Part shown: one piece after another, positions 24,401 through 33,279 of the stretch | Layout: each line of letters opens with the position of its first letter | How positions within the stretch are numbered: the first letter of the stretch is position 1 | NCBI GenBank assembly: GCA_021414005.1 | Contig: JAIOPH010000030.1 | Span: 62,001-126,000, forward strand | DNA from: Chthoniobacter sp. | GTDB taxonomy: Bacteria > Verrucomicrobiota > Verrucomicrobiia > Chthoniobacterales > Chthoniobacteraceae | Reading direction: 5' to 3' | DNA: 64,000 bases | Translations under genes and position numbers: made by a program | Notes under the pieces: generated by a model | The model's input: only the letters and a program-made list of their open reading frames with translations | Told to the model about the DNA's origin: nothing | Database searches by the model: none

Positions 24401-26794
24401 ATGCCCAAAAAACGCGCCAGCCGATCCAAGCCACTTCCCAGCCTGAGAGAGCGGGCGAAGATGGCCGTGAGCGCGACCCGCGGGGATCTTACCCAAATGT
24501 CGGTGAAGGAAATCCACGGTCTGGTGCGCGAACTGCAAGTTCGTCAGATCGAGTTGGAGATGCAGAACGAAGAGCTGCGTGAGGCGCAGGTGGGGCAGGC
24601 GGAATCGCGCGAGTCCGGGCACACGGCCCGCGCCTTGGTGGACGCACTCGCGGCGCATGTGGCGATCGTGGACGCAGCCGGGCGCATCCTGACGGTGAAC
24701 GTGCGCTGGCGGGAGTTTGCCCAAAAAAACCGCGGGGGGCTCGTCGCCGTCGGCGAAGGGGCGAACTACCTCGCAGTGTGCGCGCAGGCGGCCCGGCGCC
24801 AGAGTCCCGGCGCGGCGGAGGTGGCCTCGGGAATTCGGAGCGTGTTGCAGGGAAAACTCCGCGAGTTTACCGCCGAATACCCATGCCATTCCCCCACCGA
24901 GGAGCGGTGGTTCATCGTGCGCGTCACGCTTTTTCCCGGCGGCGGTCCGCGCCGGGCGGTCATCGCGCACGAGGACATCACCGAGCGGGTGCTGGCGGAG
25001 GAGGCCCTCCGGGCGAGCGAGGAGCGCTACAGCCAGCTCGTACAGGCGCTCCCGGTGGCGGTGTTCAGTTGCGACGCGCAGGGGCGCATCCTGCTTTACA
25101 ACGCCGCAGCCGCGAATCTCTGGGGCCGGGAGCCGAACCTCCGGCGCGATCGCTGGGGTGGTGCGTACCGGCTTTTCACCGCGGATGGCCGCCGCCTCGC
25201 GCGCACCCGCCGACCCATGGTTTCAGCGGTCCGGCAGGGCGAGCCGATCCGTGATATGGAGTTGATCATTGAGCGCCCCGACGGCAGCCGCTCCCACGTG
25301 CTCACCTTTGCCGATCCTTTTTACGATGCCACTGGCACCGTCCGCGGCGCGGTCAATGTCCTGGTCGATTTGACCTCGCTCAAGGTCGCGGAGAACTCCC
25401 TCCGAACCAGTGAGCGAAAACTGCGCACGCTTTCCCAACTCGTGGAACAAAGCCCGGCGAGTGTGCTCATCACCGATCCGGCGGGGAATATCGACTACGT
25501 CAATCCGGCGTTCACCGCGCTCACCGGCCACTCTCTCGGGGCGGTGCTGGGAAAGAATCCGCGGCTGCTGAAATCGGGCGCACATCCGCCGGCGTTTTAC
25601 CGGGAATTGTGGGAGACAATCCGCGCCGGTCGCGGCTGGCGCGGGGAGATCTGCAATCGTAAGAAAAGCGGCGACCGGTTTTGGGCCTACACGGTGATCG
25701 CTCCGATCCTGGACGAGCGTGGAGCCATCTCCCATTTCATGGAGATCATGGAGGACATCACGGCGGCACGCAGCGCCCGGGCGGCGCTCCACGACAGCGA
25801 GGAGCGCCTGCGCGCCATCCTGAATACCGTGACCGATGCCATCGTCACCACCGACCGGGGCGGCACGATCACTGGAGTGAACCCAGCGACCGAGCGACTG
25901 TTTGGTTGCGTGGGAGCGGAGATGGTCGGTCAAAACATCAGTCAGTTCACGCCATCGCCGGAGGAGGGAAAACTGGCACGAAGGAGCGAACGAGCCTTTC
26001 GCGCCGGATGGGCGGGAATGGCCGGCCAGCGCCGCGAGATGCTGGGCCGGCACAAGGACGGGGGCGCTTTTCCCATCGAGCTGACGGTCAGCGAAGTCGA
26101 TCACATGCATGTGTTCACGGGCGTGATTCGAGACATCACCGAGCGCAAGCGGCTCGAGACCGAGGTGCTGCGGAGCGCGGGAGAAGAGCGGCAGCGCGTG
26201 GCGGCGGACCTGCACGATGGCATCTGCCAGGAACTGGTGGGCATCCAGTACCTCGCGATGCAGCTCTTGCGGGATTTGAAAAAGACGGGCCACCCGCTGG
26301 AGGTTCAGGCTGCGCGGATCGAGCAGGCGATCATCCAGGCGACGGAGCACAGCAGGCAGGTGGCGCGCGGCCTGAGCCCCGTAGTGGAGGATGGCAGCGG
26401 GCTGATGCACGCGCTGCGGGAATTCGCCGAAACGACTGCCCGCGCCCGCGGGATGCAGTGCGCCTTTCACTGCCCGGAGCCGGTCCTGATCGAGAACCAG
26501 ACGGTGGCCAATGAACTGTACCGGATCGCCCAGGAGGCGGTCACCAACGCCCTCCGCCACGGGCGCGCCCGCCGGATCACGGTGAGACTGAAGCGGCTCA
26601 ACGGCGGAGTCTGCCTGGCCGTGCTCGACAATGGCTGCGGATTGCCGGCGGACGTTTCCCATGCCGCCGGAATGGGGCTGCGGGTGATGCAGTACCGCGC
26701 CAGCGTGATCGGCGGATACTTCACCGTGCAGCGCCGCCGCAGCGGCGGCACCGAAGTGCTCTGCCGCGTGAAAAAGATCGCCGCCAGCCGATGA
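24401..26794 (+). CDS. Four-PAS NarL-type sensor histidine kinase (cytoplasmic)
   Basis: A 797-residue kinase without transmembrane segments. An N-terminal coiled segment (KEIHGLVRELQVRQIELEMQ) leads into four PAS domains between about 65 and 590, several ending in EDIT.R or RDITERK linkers. The HisKA_3 box has RQRVAADLHDGICQELVGIQ with His near 604, the mark of NarX/DesK-type kinases. The ATPase part has NALRHG and DNGCGLP motifs. The stop codon overlaps the response regulator start (ATGA at 26791-26794). PAS repeats suggest redox, oxygen or small-ligand sensing in the cytoplasm, but no ligand-binding residues can be claimed. Confidence 0.94.
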   Translation: MPKKRASRSKPLPSLRERAKMAVSATRGDLTQMSVKEIHGLVRELQVRQIELEMQNEELREAQVGQAESRESGHTARALVDALAAHVAIVDAAGRILTVNVRWREFAQKNRGGLVAVGEGANYLAVCAQAARRQSPGAAEVASGIRSVLQGKLREFTAEYPCHSPTEERWFIVRVTLFPGGGPRRAVIAHEDITERVLAEEALRASEERYSQLVQALPVAVFSCDAQGRILLYNAAAANLWGREPNLRRDRWGGAYRLFTADGRRLARTRRPMVSAVRQGEPIRDMELIIERPDGSRSHVLTFADPFYDATGTVRGAVNVLVDLTSLKVAENSLRTSERKLRTLSQLVEQSPASVLITDPAGNIDYVNPAFTALTGHSLGAVLGKNPRLLKSGAHPPAFYRELWETIRAGRGWRGEICNRKKSGDRFWAYTVIAPILDERGAISHFMEIMEDITAARSARAALHDSEERLRAILNTVTDAIVTTDRGGTITGVNPATERLFGCVGAEMVGQNISQFTPSPEEGKLARRSERAFRAGWAGMAGQRREMLGRHKDGGAFPIELTVSEVDHMHVFTGVIRDITERKRLETEVLRSAGEERQRVAADLHDGICQELVGIQYLAMQLLRDLKKTGHPLEVQAARIEQAIIQATEHSRQVARGLSPVVEDGSGLMHALREFAETTARARGMQCAFHCPEPVLIENQTVANELYRIAQEAVTNALRHGRARRITVRLKRLNGGVCLAVLDNGCGLPADVSHAAGMGLRVMQYRASVIGGYFTVQRRRSGGTEVLCRVKKIAASR

Positions 26795-27477
26795 AAAAAA
26801 AAACCTCCCCATGCAAAAAAAACGCCGCGCCGGCGGACCAGCACATCCTGATCGTGGATGACCACCCGATCGTGCGTCTGGGCCTGACCGAGGTGCTCGC
26901 GAGCGAGCCGGGGCTGGCCGTGTGTGGCACCTGTGGCACGGCGGAGGAAGCACTCACGACCGTCGGGAAACTCCGCCCCGACATCGTCATCACCGATTTG
27001 AACCTGCCGGGAAAAAGCGGGCTGGAACTGCTCAAAGACCTGACCGCCCTCCACCCAGGCCTGCCGGTACTCGTGCTCTCGATGCACGACGAGGAGATTT
27101 ACGCCGAGCGGTGTCTGCAGGCCGGGGCGCGCGGCTACGTGATGAAAAATGAAGGCCCCGAGAAGCTGGCCGCCGCGATTCGCAGTGTGCTCGCGGGCGG
27201 CATGCATGTGAGCGCGCGGACTTCCGCGCGCATCGTCGCATCCTTTTCGGGTCAGCGGACCAGGGAAAAGGCATCGCCACTCGGCGGGCTTACCGACCGC
27301 GAGTTTGAGGTTTTCCAGTGGATTGGCGGCGGCCTTTCCACGCAGGCGATCGCCGACCGGCTGCACATCAGCGTCAAGACGATCGAAACCCACCGCATGC
27401 ATCTCAAGCGCAAGCTGGGCCTCGCGACCGCCGCGGAACTGGTGGCCTACGCCGCCCGCTGGGTGGCGGCGAAGTAG
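26791..27477 (+). CDS. NarL/FixJ-family response regulator
   Basis: A 228-residue regulator. The receiver has DD (LIVDDHPIVRLG), acceptor D69 in VITDLNLPGKSG and a Lys in MKNEG near the end of the domain. The LuxR-type helix-turn-helix is LTDREFEVFQWIGGGLSTQA, IADRLHISVKTIETHRMHLK. It is the cognate partner of the kinase just upstream, with a 4-base overlap. The 5' end contains a run of ten A directly after the start codon and a second run of eight A 11 bases later. A palindromic site lies 10 bases after its stop (27488). Confidence 0.95.
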   Translation: MKKKTSPCKKNAAPADQHILIVDDHPIVRLGLTEVLASEPGLAVCGTCGTAEEALTTVGKLRPDIVITDLNLPGKSGLELLKDLTALHPGLPVLVLSMHDEEIYAERCLQAGARGYVMKNEGPEKLAAAIRSVLAGGMHVSARTSARIVASFSGQRTREKASPLGGLTDREFEVFQWIGGGLSTQAIADRLHISVKTIETHRMHLKRKLGLATAAELVAYAARWVAAK

Positions 27478-27487
27478 TGGAACAGTG

Positions 27488-27538
27488 TCAGGGATTCCCT
27501 GATGCGGGATCGGGGTAGGAATGCATCCACGGCGCGGG
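27488..27538 (+). promoter_or_regulatory. Palindromic element between response regulator and downstream operon
   Basis: A perfect inverted repeat TCAGGGA-T-TCCCTGA (27488-27502) runs into TGCGGGATC and, at offset 42, CGGCGCGGG. The layout matches 20901-20950. It lies 50 bases upstream of the unknown gene at 27588 and could be the operator for that three-gene operon, or alternatively part of a transcript end of the response regulator, although there is no T tract. Confidence 0.5.
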
Positions 27539-27587
27539 ACGCAGCCGATAGCAGAGAAACGCACCTTTTTCCATATTCGGCGGTGCC

Positions 27588-28163
27588 ATGAATACCACCA
27601 TTTGCCAGTCACCCGAATGTTTCCCCGCGGCCGAGCTCTCCGCGCTGAAAGTCACCATCATCTACGAAGATTTCGTCCGCGGTGCACGGGCGAAACATTT
27701 CGCCGAAGCACTCGCGCGCCGCCTCGGGTCATCCTGTCCGCTGGCCGAATCCCTGTGGCGCTGCGACCTGCTCGAGTACCCGCATCTCGCGGAGGACGCG
27801 GCCCTCGCCGTGGCGGAAAGCGACTACCTCATCGTGGCGCTGCACCGGGAGCGCATCCTCCCGCTGGCCACGCGCGAATGGCTGCAGGCGCAAATCGAAA
27901 CCGCGGCCCGCGAGGACACCGGACTCAGCGTGGTGCTGCTGAATTTCGGCGGCGACACCGCAGGCTGGCGCATCCGCGGAGACGCGCGGCCCTACCTGCG
28001 CACGCTCTGCGCGGAAAATGGCATCCCCTTTTTCTGCCACGCTGAGGAGCGCGCCGTGGACGAAATCGTCAGGGTGCTGGGCCGACCCATGTCCTTGCCG
28101 GAGCGGTCGCCGCACTACGCGCCCGCGGGTCTTTGCACGCAATTCCACGCCGCCGCGCTATGA
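27588..28163 (+). CDS. Unknown protein (191 aa) in the signalling operon
   Basis: Starts MNTTICQSPECFPAAELSAL. From residue 20 the pattern looks like a Rossmann-type alpha/beta protein: KVTIIYEDF, LLEYPHL, SDYLIVALHRERILPLATRE, LSVVLLNFGG and GIPFFCHAEERAVDEIV are successive strands and helices. The alternation recalls receiver or TIR-like folds, but no catalytic signature is present. Its stop overlaps the start of the next receiver-domain gene by four bases, so it is part of a three-gene operon. Confidence 0.7.
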   Translation: MNTTICQSPECFPAAELSALKVTIIYEDFVRGARAKHFAEALARRLGSSCPLAESLWRCDLLEYPHLAEDAALAVAESDYLIVALHRERILPLATREWLQAQIETAAREDTGLSVVLLNFGGDTAGWRIRGDARPYLRTLCAENGIPFFCHAEERAVDEIVRVLGRPMSLPERSPHYAPAGLCTQFHAAAL

Positions 28164-28567
28164 CCCTCCTCGCCGCTCCCAAGACTGTCCTCGTGGTCGA
28201 TGATTGCGCCAGCCTGTGCGAACTCATCGAAATCCTGCTCGTTCGTGTCGGTTACCACGTCCTCACCGCCACGAACGGGACGGAAGCCCTGCGGCTGGCC
28301 AGGGCGAACGCGGAGATTGATCTCCTGCTGGCCAATCTCGACATGCCGGGGATGCGCGGGGACGAGCTGGCCGCGCGGTTTGCCCAGTGGCACCCGGCGG
28401 CTCCGGTGGTCTTTCTATCGAGCTTTGAACATCCGACCGATGCGGCCGGGCCGCACGAACTGCTGGTCAAGCCCTTCACCGTGGCCCAGCTCCGCGACAC
28501 CGTGCGCCGCGCGCTGCGTCCTCGCCCGGAGTTTGCCGAAGCCGCCGAGGTGCCCTGCGCCGCCTGA
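28160..28567 (+). CDS. Stand-alone receiver domain lacking the phospho-acceptor Asp
   Basis: A 135-residue single receiver domain. The acidic pair (VLVVDDCA) and the conserved Lys (ELLVKPF) are present, but the acceptor position, four residues before the Pro of the MPG motif, is Asn59 (LLANLDMPG, codon AAT) instead of Asp; D61 is two residues later. It is therefore probably an atypical, phosphorylation-independent receiver acting by protein contact. The start at 28160 overlaps the upstream stop (ATGA); an in-frame ATG at 28133 is less likely. The AraC gene begins 3 bases after its stop. Confidence 0.85.
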   Translation: MTLLAAPKTVLVVDDCASLCELIEILLVRVGYHVLTATNGTEALRLARANAEIDLLLANLDMPGMRGDELAARFAQWHPAAPVVFLSSFEHPTDAAGPHELLVKPFTVAQLRDTVRRALRPRPEFAEAAEVPCAA

Positions 28568-28570
28568 CCC

Positions 28571-29449
28571 ATGAACGAGCCGCAACAACTCCTCGACCAA
28601 CTCGCCCGGTCGGAAATTTACCGCGACTACGAGCGCTCTTTCAGCGAAGCGACCGGGATGCCGCTGGCGCTGCGGAGGGTGGAAAGCTGGGATCTCGCGC
28701 ATCGCGGAAAGCGCCGGGAGAATCCCTTTTGCGCCATGCTCGCCGCGTCGTCGCCCGCCTGTGCCGCGTGCCTCGATGCGCAAAAGCGCATTGCCGATCC
28801 CGCCGCGCGCGGACCGCAGTCCGTCGTGTGCTTTGCCGGCCTCAGCGAAGCCAGTGTGCCGGTCCGCTGCGGAGCGCAATTGCTCGGTTTTCTCCAGACC
28901 GGCGAAGTCATCGTGGGCCGGCCGACCCGCACGCAGTTTGCGAAGACCGTCAAGACGCTGCGCGCGCGGGGCAGTAAGGTGGACCGGCGGAAACTCGAAC
29001 TCGCGTACTTTCAAACCAAGGCGCTGACGCCCAAGCAATACGCCTCCGTGCTGCGGTTGCTGGCGATTTTCGCCGGGCACCTCGGCCTCGTGGCCAATCA
29101 GCTCGCCCTCCGCTCCCGCCACGCCGAACCGGAGAGCATGGGAAAAGCCCGGCAGTTCATTCGTGAGCATCAGACCGAGCAACTCGCGCTGGCCGATGTG
29201 GCGCGCGCGGCCAGCATGAGCACCTTTTACTTCTGCAAGACCTTCAAAAAGGCGACTGGCCTCACCTTCACCAACTACCTCAGCCGCGCGCGCATTGAGA
29301 AAGCGCGGGAGCTTCTCGGGAACCCGCAGGCGCGCGTCAGCGAAGTCGCGTATGAGGTCGGCTTTCAATCGCTCACGCACTTCAACCGCACCTTCCAACG
29401 CGTCCTCGGCGAATCGCCAACGGCGTATCGCGCGGCGCTGCCGAAGTAG
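28571..29449 (+). CDS. AraC-family transcription regulator with PocR sensory domain
   Basis: A 292-residue regulator. The N-terminal part matches the PocR ligand domain: FCAMLAASSPACAACLDAQK, then VVCFAGLSEASVPVRCGAQL and LGFLQTGEV, with a Cys-rich region. The C-terminal 100 residues are an AraC double helix-turn-helix (LALADVARAASMSTFYFCKT, then ARVSEVAYEVGFQSLTHFNR and TFQRVLGESPTAYR). PocR domains bind small hydrocarbon derivatives such as propanediol in the characterised case. It is the last gene of the operon starting at 27588. Confidence 0.92.
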   Translation: MNEPQQLLDQLARSEIYRDYERSFSEATGMPLALRRVESWDLAHRGKRRENPFCAMLAASSPACAACLDAQKRIADPAARGPQSVVCFAGLSEASVPVRCGAQLLGFLQTGEVIVGRPTRTQFAKTVKTLRARGSKVDRRKLELAYFQTKALTPKQYASVLRLLAIFAGHLGLVANQLALRSRHAEPESMGKARQFIREHQTEQLALADVARAASMSTFYFCKTFKKATGLTFTNYLSRARIEKARELLGNPQARVSEVAYEVGFQSLTHFNRTFQRVLGESPTAYRAALPK

Positions 29450-29582
29450 GGCATCCATCTCGTCCATTTTGTCGCCGGGAGGCAGGCGCGGCTGGAATGG
29501 GGAGAGCCGTGAAACTCCGCGACGACGGCACCGCGCTCGACATCCGAGTCCACCCTAATCGGGTTGGCGAAGTCGCAGCGCA

Positions 29583-29870
29583 CGTCTTGGACTCCGCCGC
29601 CATCGCAGGCGCGCATCAGCCAGCCGTTGAAAATCACGGAGTCGCCTTCCTTGGTCCGCTTCATCACCTAGACGCGTCAGTTCTGCGGCACCTCGTTGTT
29701 TTCGATGCGCGCGAGTTTGCAGGGGTTCACCGGCTAGCAGCCAGCTTGCGGCCCGCGATTGCGAAGGGGTGGAAATCCTTCGCCGTGCCCCCGTCAGCCG
29801 GATCCGTGGCAGCTCGCGCTTGAGGTTCTCGGCGTAGCGCGCGGTAGTCTGGGTGAAGGCGCACCGCATA
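29583..29870 (-). pseudogene. Type ISP restriction-modification enzyme, C-terminal remnant
   Basis: Minus-strand pieces in order are TARYAENLKRELPRIRLTG, then (frame change) TAKDFHPFAIAGRKLAAS, then (frame change) LARIENNEVPQN, stop, RV, stop, VMKRTKEGDSVIFNGWL. This follows the C-terminal target-recognition part of type ISP and related Eco57I-like enzymes (YA..LKRE.PRIPL...F..FA.AGR.L). The gene has at least two frameshifts and two internal stops and no upstream methylase or helicase motifs. The rest of the gap 29450-30122 shows no gene; a plus-strand open frame at 29497-29823 is only its shadow. Confidence 0.6.
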
Positions 29871-30122
29871 GGAGCGTGAAGCGTGGGATCAAATACGCCG
29901 CATGGTCCTGGATCATCGCCGCACTCGCTTTGGTCCGTCTGGCACGCGCGCCGGTTCTTTCAGGAGGATCGATCACCGGAGTAACGATCCAGTTTTGAGG
30001 GACGAAATGGGGTGGGCGGGTCGCATGCGTCGGTGCCGTCGGGAGGAAGCCCAAAACATGAGCGGTTCTCGCCAAGATCGGTGAGGACAGGGCACGGAGA
30101 CGCGCCACAAGTTTCACCCACC

Positions 30123-33100
30123 ATGAACGTGACGTGTTCTCTTTTCCGCCGGTGGCGGCTCGCGCTGCCCTTCGCTGCCGCCTTCACTTTCGCGCCGCGG
30201 GTGCTGCCGGCGGCAGTGTCTGACAAGGTGGATTTCAACCGGCAGATTCGCCCGATTCTTTCGGACAACTGCTTCGCCTGCCACGGGCTGGATGCGAAGA
30301 AGCGCAAGGCGAAGCTGCGCCTGGACACGCCGGAGGGAGCTTACGCGCTCAACGAGGAGGGCATCGCGGCGATCGTGCCCGGCGATGCGGATAGGAGCGA
30401 TGCCTGGGGCCGGATTGTCAGCGAGGACAAGGACGAACTGATGCCGCCGCCGGATTCGCACAAGCCGCCGCTCACGGCGGAGCAGAAGGCGCTGATCAAA
30501 CGCTGGATCGAGGAGGGAGCGAAATATCAGCGCCATTGGGCTTTTGAACCGCAGGCGATGCAGGAGCCGCCGAAGCCGGCCAATGCCGCGGGTCTGAAAA
30601 ATCCGATCGACGCTTTCATCCGCGCGCGGCTGGAGCGCGAAGGCGTGGCCTGCCAGCCGGAGGCGGATCGCGGGACGCTCGTCCGGCGTGTGAGCTTCGC
30701 ACTGACGGGGCTGCCGCCGACGCCGCAGGAGGTGGCGCAGTTTGCCGCGGATCAGTCGGCGGATGCCTATGAGAAAATGGTGGACCGTTATCTCGCGTCG
30801 CCGCGCTACGGCGAGGAAATGGCGAGGCACTGGCTGGACGTGGCGCGCTACGCTGACACCCACGGGCTGCACTTTGACAACGAGCGGCAAATGTGGGCCT
30901 ACCGCGACTGGGTGATCAAGGCGTTCAACACGAACGAGCACTTCGATCAATTCACCATCGACCAGCTCGCGGGCGATCTGCTGCCAAATGCCACACAGGA
31001 TCAGCTCATTGCCACGGGGTTCAATCGCTGCAACGTCACAACGAGCGAGGGTGGCTCGATCGATGCGGAGTTCATCTTCCGCTACGCGGTGGATCGCACA
31101 TCCACGATGGTGGGCGCGTGGATGGGTCTGACGGGAGGCTGCGCGGTGTGCCACGACCACAAGTTCGACCCGCTTACGATGAAGGATTTCTACTCGATGT
31201 ATTCCTTCTTCCAGTCGGGCGCCGATCCGGTGATGGACGGCAATGCGCTCCTCACGAAGCCAGTGATGAAGATCGCCACGCCGGAGCAGCAGGCGAAGCT
31301 GAAGGAGTTCGCGGACAAGCTCTGCACGATGCAGCAGCAGATCGATGAAAAGGTCGCGGGCATCGCCTACACCGATCCGGCCACGGCCCAGCCGCCGCCG
31401 CCCGTGGAGGAAAGGGAATCCGTGTGGGTGGACGATGATTTTCCTGCCGGGGCGAAGGTGAAGACCGCCACGGGCAATCTGCCGCTGATGTGGGTGACGG
31501 CGGAAAACGGGCAGGTCGCCAAGGGCAAGCGGGCGATCAAACGCTCGGAGAAAGCACTCGGGCAGGACTACTATCAGGACGGCGCGGCTCCGCTGGCCGT
31601 GCCGGTGGATGCGCGGATTTTCTTCCACGTATTCCTCGATCCGTCCGATCCGCCGGAGGAAATCATGATCCAGTTTCACACCGGCGAATGGCGGCACCGC
31701 GCGGTGTGGGGCAAAGGCGACCTGATTCCCTTTGGCACGCCCGGCACCACGGAGCACTTCGTCGCCGGGCCGCTGCCGGACACGAGCAAATGGGTGCGGC
31801 TGGAAGTGGAGGCGGAAAAGATCGGGCTGAAGGCGGGCGACCGCATCACGGGCATCGCGTTCACGCTGCATGGCGGCACGGCGTATTTCGACCAGATGGG
31901 CGTGAACGGGCGCAGCGATCCCGCGGCGGACCCGGCGCAGTCGTTTCTCGCGTGGCAAAAGCAGGCGGTGGGCAAGGACACGCAGGGCGTCCCGCCGGAG
32001 ATCAACCGGTTGCTCAAGGAAGGCCCGGACAAGGCGCGCACCGCCGCGCAGGAAAAGGATCTGCGAACCTATTACCTGCAAAACGTCTGCGCCCACACGC
32101 GCTCTGGGCTGGAGCCGCTGGTCTGCGAGCGCGACGCGCTCAAGAAGCAGCGCGACACCTTTGAGGCGGGCACGCCGTCCACCTTCATCTGGCGCGATTT
32201 GGACAAGCCGCATGAGGCTTTCGTGATGCTCCGTGGCCAATACGACAAGCCCGGCGACAAGGTGATGCCCGGCACGCCGGCGATTTTTCCGCCTTTGAAA
32301 AAGGCCGATGAGAACGCGCGGGCGACGCGCCTCGACCTCGCGAAATGGCTTGTCAGCGCGGAGCACCCGCTGACGGCGCGCGTGACGGTGAACCGATTCT
32401 GGCAGCAGTTCTTCGGCACCGGGTTGGTGAAATCGAGCGGCGACTTTGGCTCGCAGGGCGAGATGCCGAGCCACCCGGAATTGCTCGACTGGCTGTCCGT
32501 GACGTTCCGCGAATCGTGCTGGGACGTGAAGGCGCTCGTGCGGCTGTTCGTCACGTCGGCAACTTTTCGCCAAGCGACCAACGCACCGGCGGAGCTGTGG
32601 AAGCGCGACCCGGAAAACCGGCTGCTCGCGCGCGGCCCGCGGGTGCGTCTGGATGCCGAGCAACTCCGCGACAACGCACTCGCCGTGAGCGGGCTCATCA
32701 ATCTCGACATGGGCGGCAAGGGCGTGCGTCCGTATCAGCCGCCAAACATCTGGGAGCCGGTCGGCTTCCTCGGCTCGAACACGCGCTTTTACAAAGCCGA
32801 CACCGGCGTCGCGCTCTACCGGCGCAGCATCTACACGTTTCTCAAGCGTTCCGCGCCGCCGCCATTCATGGCGAATTTCGACGCACCCAACCGCGAGAAT
32901 ATCTGCGTTCGCCGCGAGCGCAGCAATACACCGCTCCAGGCGCTGCAACTGATGAACGACGAGCAGCACATCGAAGCCGCACGCGCCCTCGCCGAACGGA
33001 TGATCGCACAAGGCGGCACCTCGCCGCAGGAGCGCGTGCAGTTCGCCTTCCGCGCCGTGCTGGCGCGCGATGCCGGAGCCGATGAAATGAAGACCGTGCT

Positions 33101-33275
33101 CGCCGAGTTGGACGCGCACAGGGCGCTGTTCGCGCAGGACGCGGAGAGCGCGAAGAAGACCATCGCGCACGGTGCCTCGAAGCCCGACTGCAACGTGCCC
33201 GCCGTGGATCTCGCGAGCTACACGATGGTGGCGAACATGATTCTGAACCTCGACGAAACCCTCAACCGCAACTGA
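30123..33275 (+). CDS. PSD1 / DUF1549-DUF1553 planctomycete-type cytochrome protein
   Basis: A 1050-residue exported protein. After the signal peptide (WRLALPFAAAFTFAPRVLPA) comes a heme motif CFACH in the planctomycete cytochrome C region (FNRQIRPILSDNCFACHGLD). DUF1549 follows (NPIDAFIRARLEREGV; ARHWLDVARYADTHG; a possible second heme-like CAVCHDHKFDP), then a lectin-like insert and the C-terminal DUF1553 (WLVSAEHPLTARVTVNRFWQ; RRSIYTFLKRSAPPPFMANF). In the PVC phyla such proteins are exported and found with DUF1501 partners, often in polysaccharide-degradation loci. I start at ATG 30123 where the signal peptide begins. Confidence 0.95.
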   Translation: MNVTCSLFRRWRLALPFAAAFTFAPRVLPAAVSDKVDFNRQIRPILSDNCFACHGLDAKKRKAKLRLDTPEGAYALNEEGIAAIVPGDADRSDAWGRIVSEDKDELMPPPDSHKPPLTAEQKALIKRWIEEGAKYQRHWAFEPQAMQEPPKPANAAGLKNPIDAFIRARLEREGVACQPEADRGTLVRRVSFALTGLPPTPQEVAQFAADQSADAYEKMVDRYLASPRYGEEMARHWLDVARYADTHGLHFDNERQMWAYRDWVIKAFNTNEHFDQFTIDQLAGDLLPNATQDQLIATGFNRCNVTTSEGGSIDAEFIFRYAVDRTSTMVGAWMGLTGGCAVCHDHKFDPLTMKDFYSMYSFFQSGADPVMDGNALLTKPVMKIATPEQQAKLKEFADKLCTMQQQIDEKVAGIAYTDPATAQPPPPVEERESVWVDDDFPAGAKVKTATGNLPLMWVTAENGQVAKGKRAIKRSEKALGQDYYQDGAAPLAVPVDARIFFHVFLDPSDPPEEIMIQFHTGEWRHRAVWGKGDLIPFGTPGTTEHFVAGPLPDTSKWVRLEVEAEKIGLKAGDRITGIAFTLHGGTAYFDQMGVNGRSDPAADPAQSFLAWQKQAVGKDTQGVPPEINRLLKEGPDKARTAAQEKDLRTYYLQNVCAHTRSGLEPLVCERDALKKQRDTFEAGTPSTFIWRDLDKPHEAFVMLRGQYDKPGDKVMPGTPAIFPPLKKADENARATRLDLAKWLVSAEHPLTARVTVNRFWQQFFGTGLVKSSGDFGSQGEMPSHPELLDWLSVTFRESCWDVKALVRLFVTSATFRQATNAPAELWKRDPENRLLARGPRVRLDAEQLRDNALAVSGLINLDMGGKGVRPYQPPNIWEPVGFLGSNTRFYKADTGVALYRRSIYTFLKRSAPPPFMANFDAPNRENICVRRERSNTPLQALQLMNDEQHIEAARALAERMIAQGGTSPQERVQFAFRAVLARDAGADEMKTVLAELDAHRALFAQDAESAKKTIAHGASKPDCNVPAVDLASYTMVANMILNLDETLNRN

Positions 33276-33279
33276 TCGC

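Noticed and set aside
29497..29823. Plus-strand 108-residue open frame
   Set aside because: It is the complement of the restriction-enzyme remnant, which has recognisable peptides on the minus strand.
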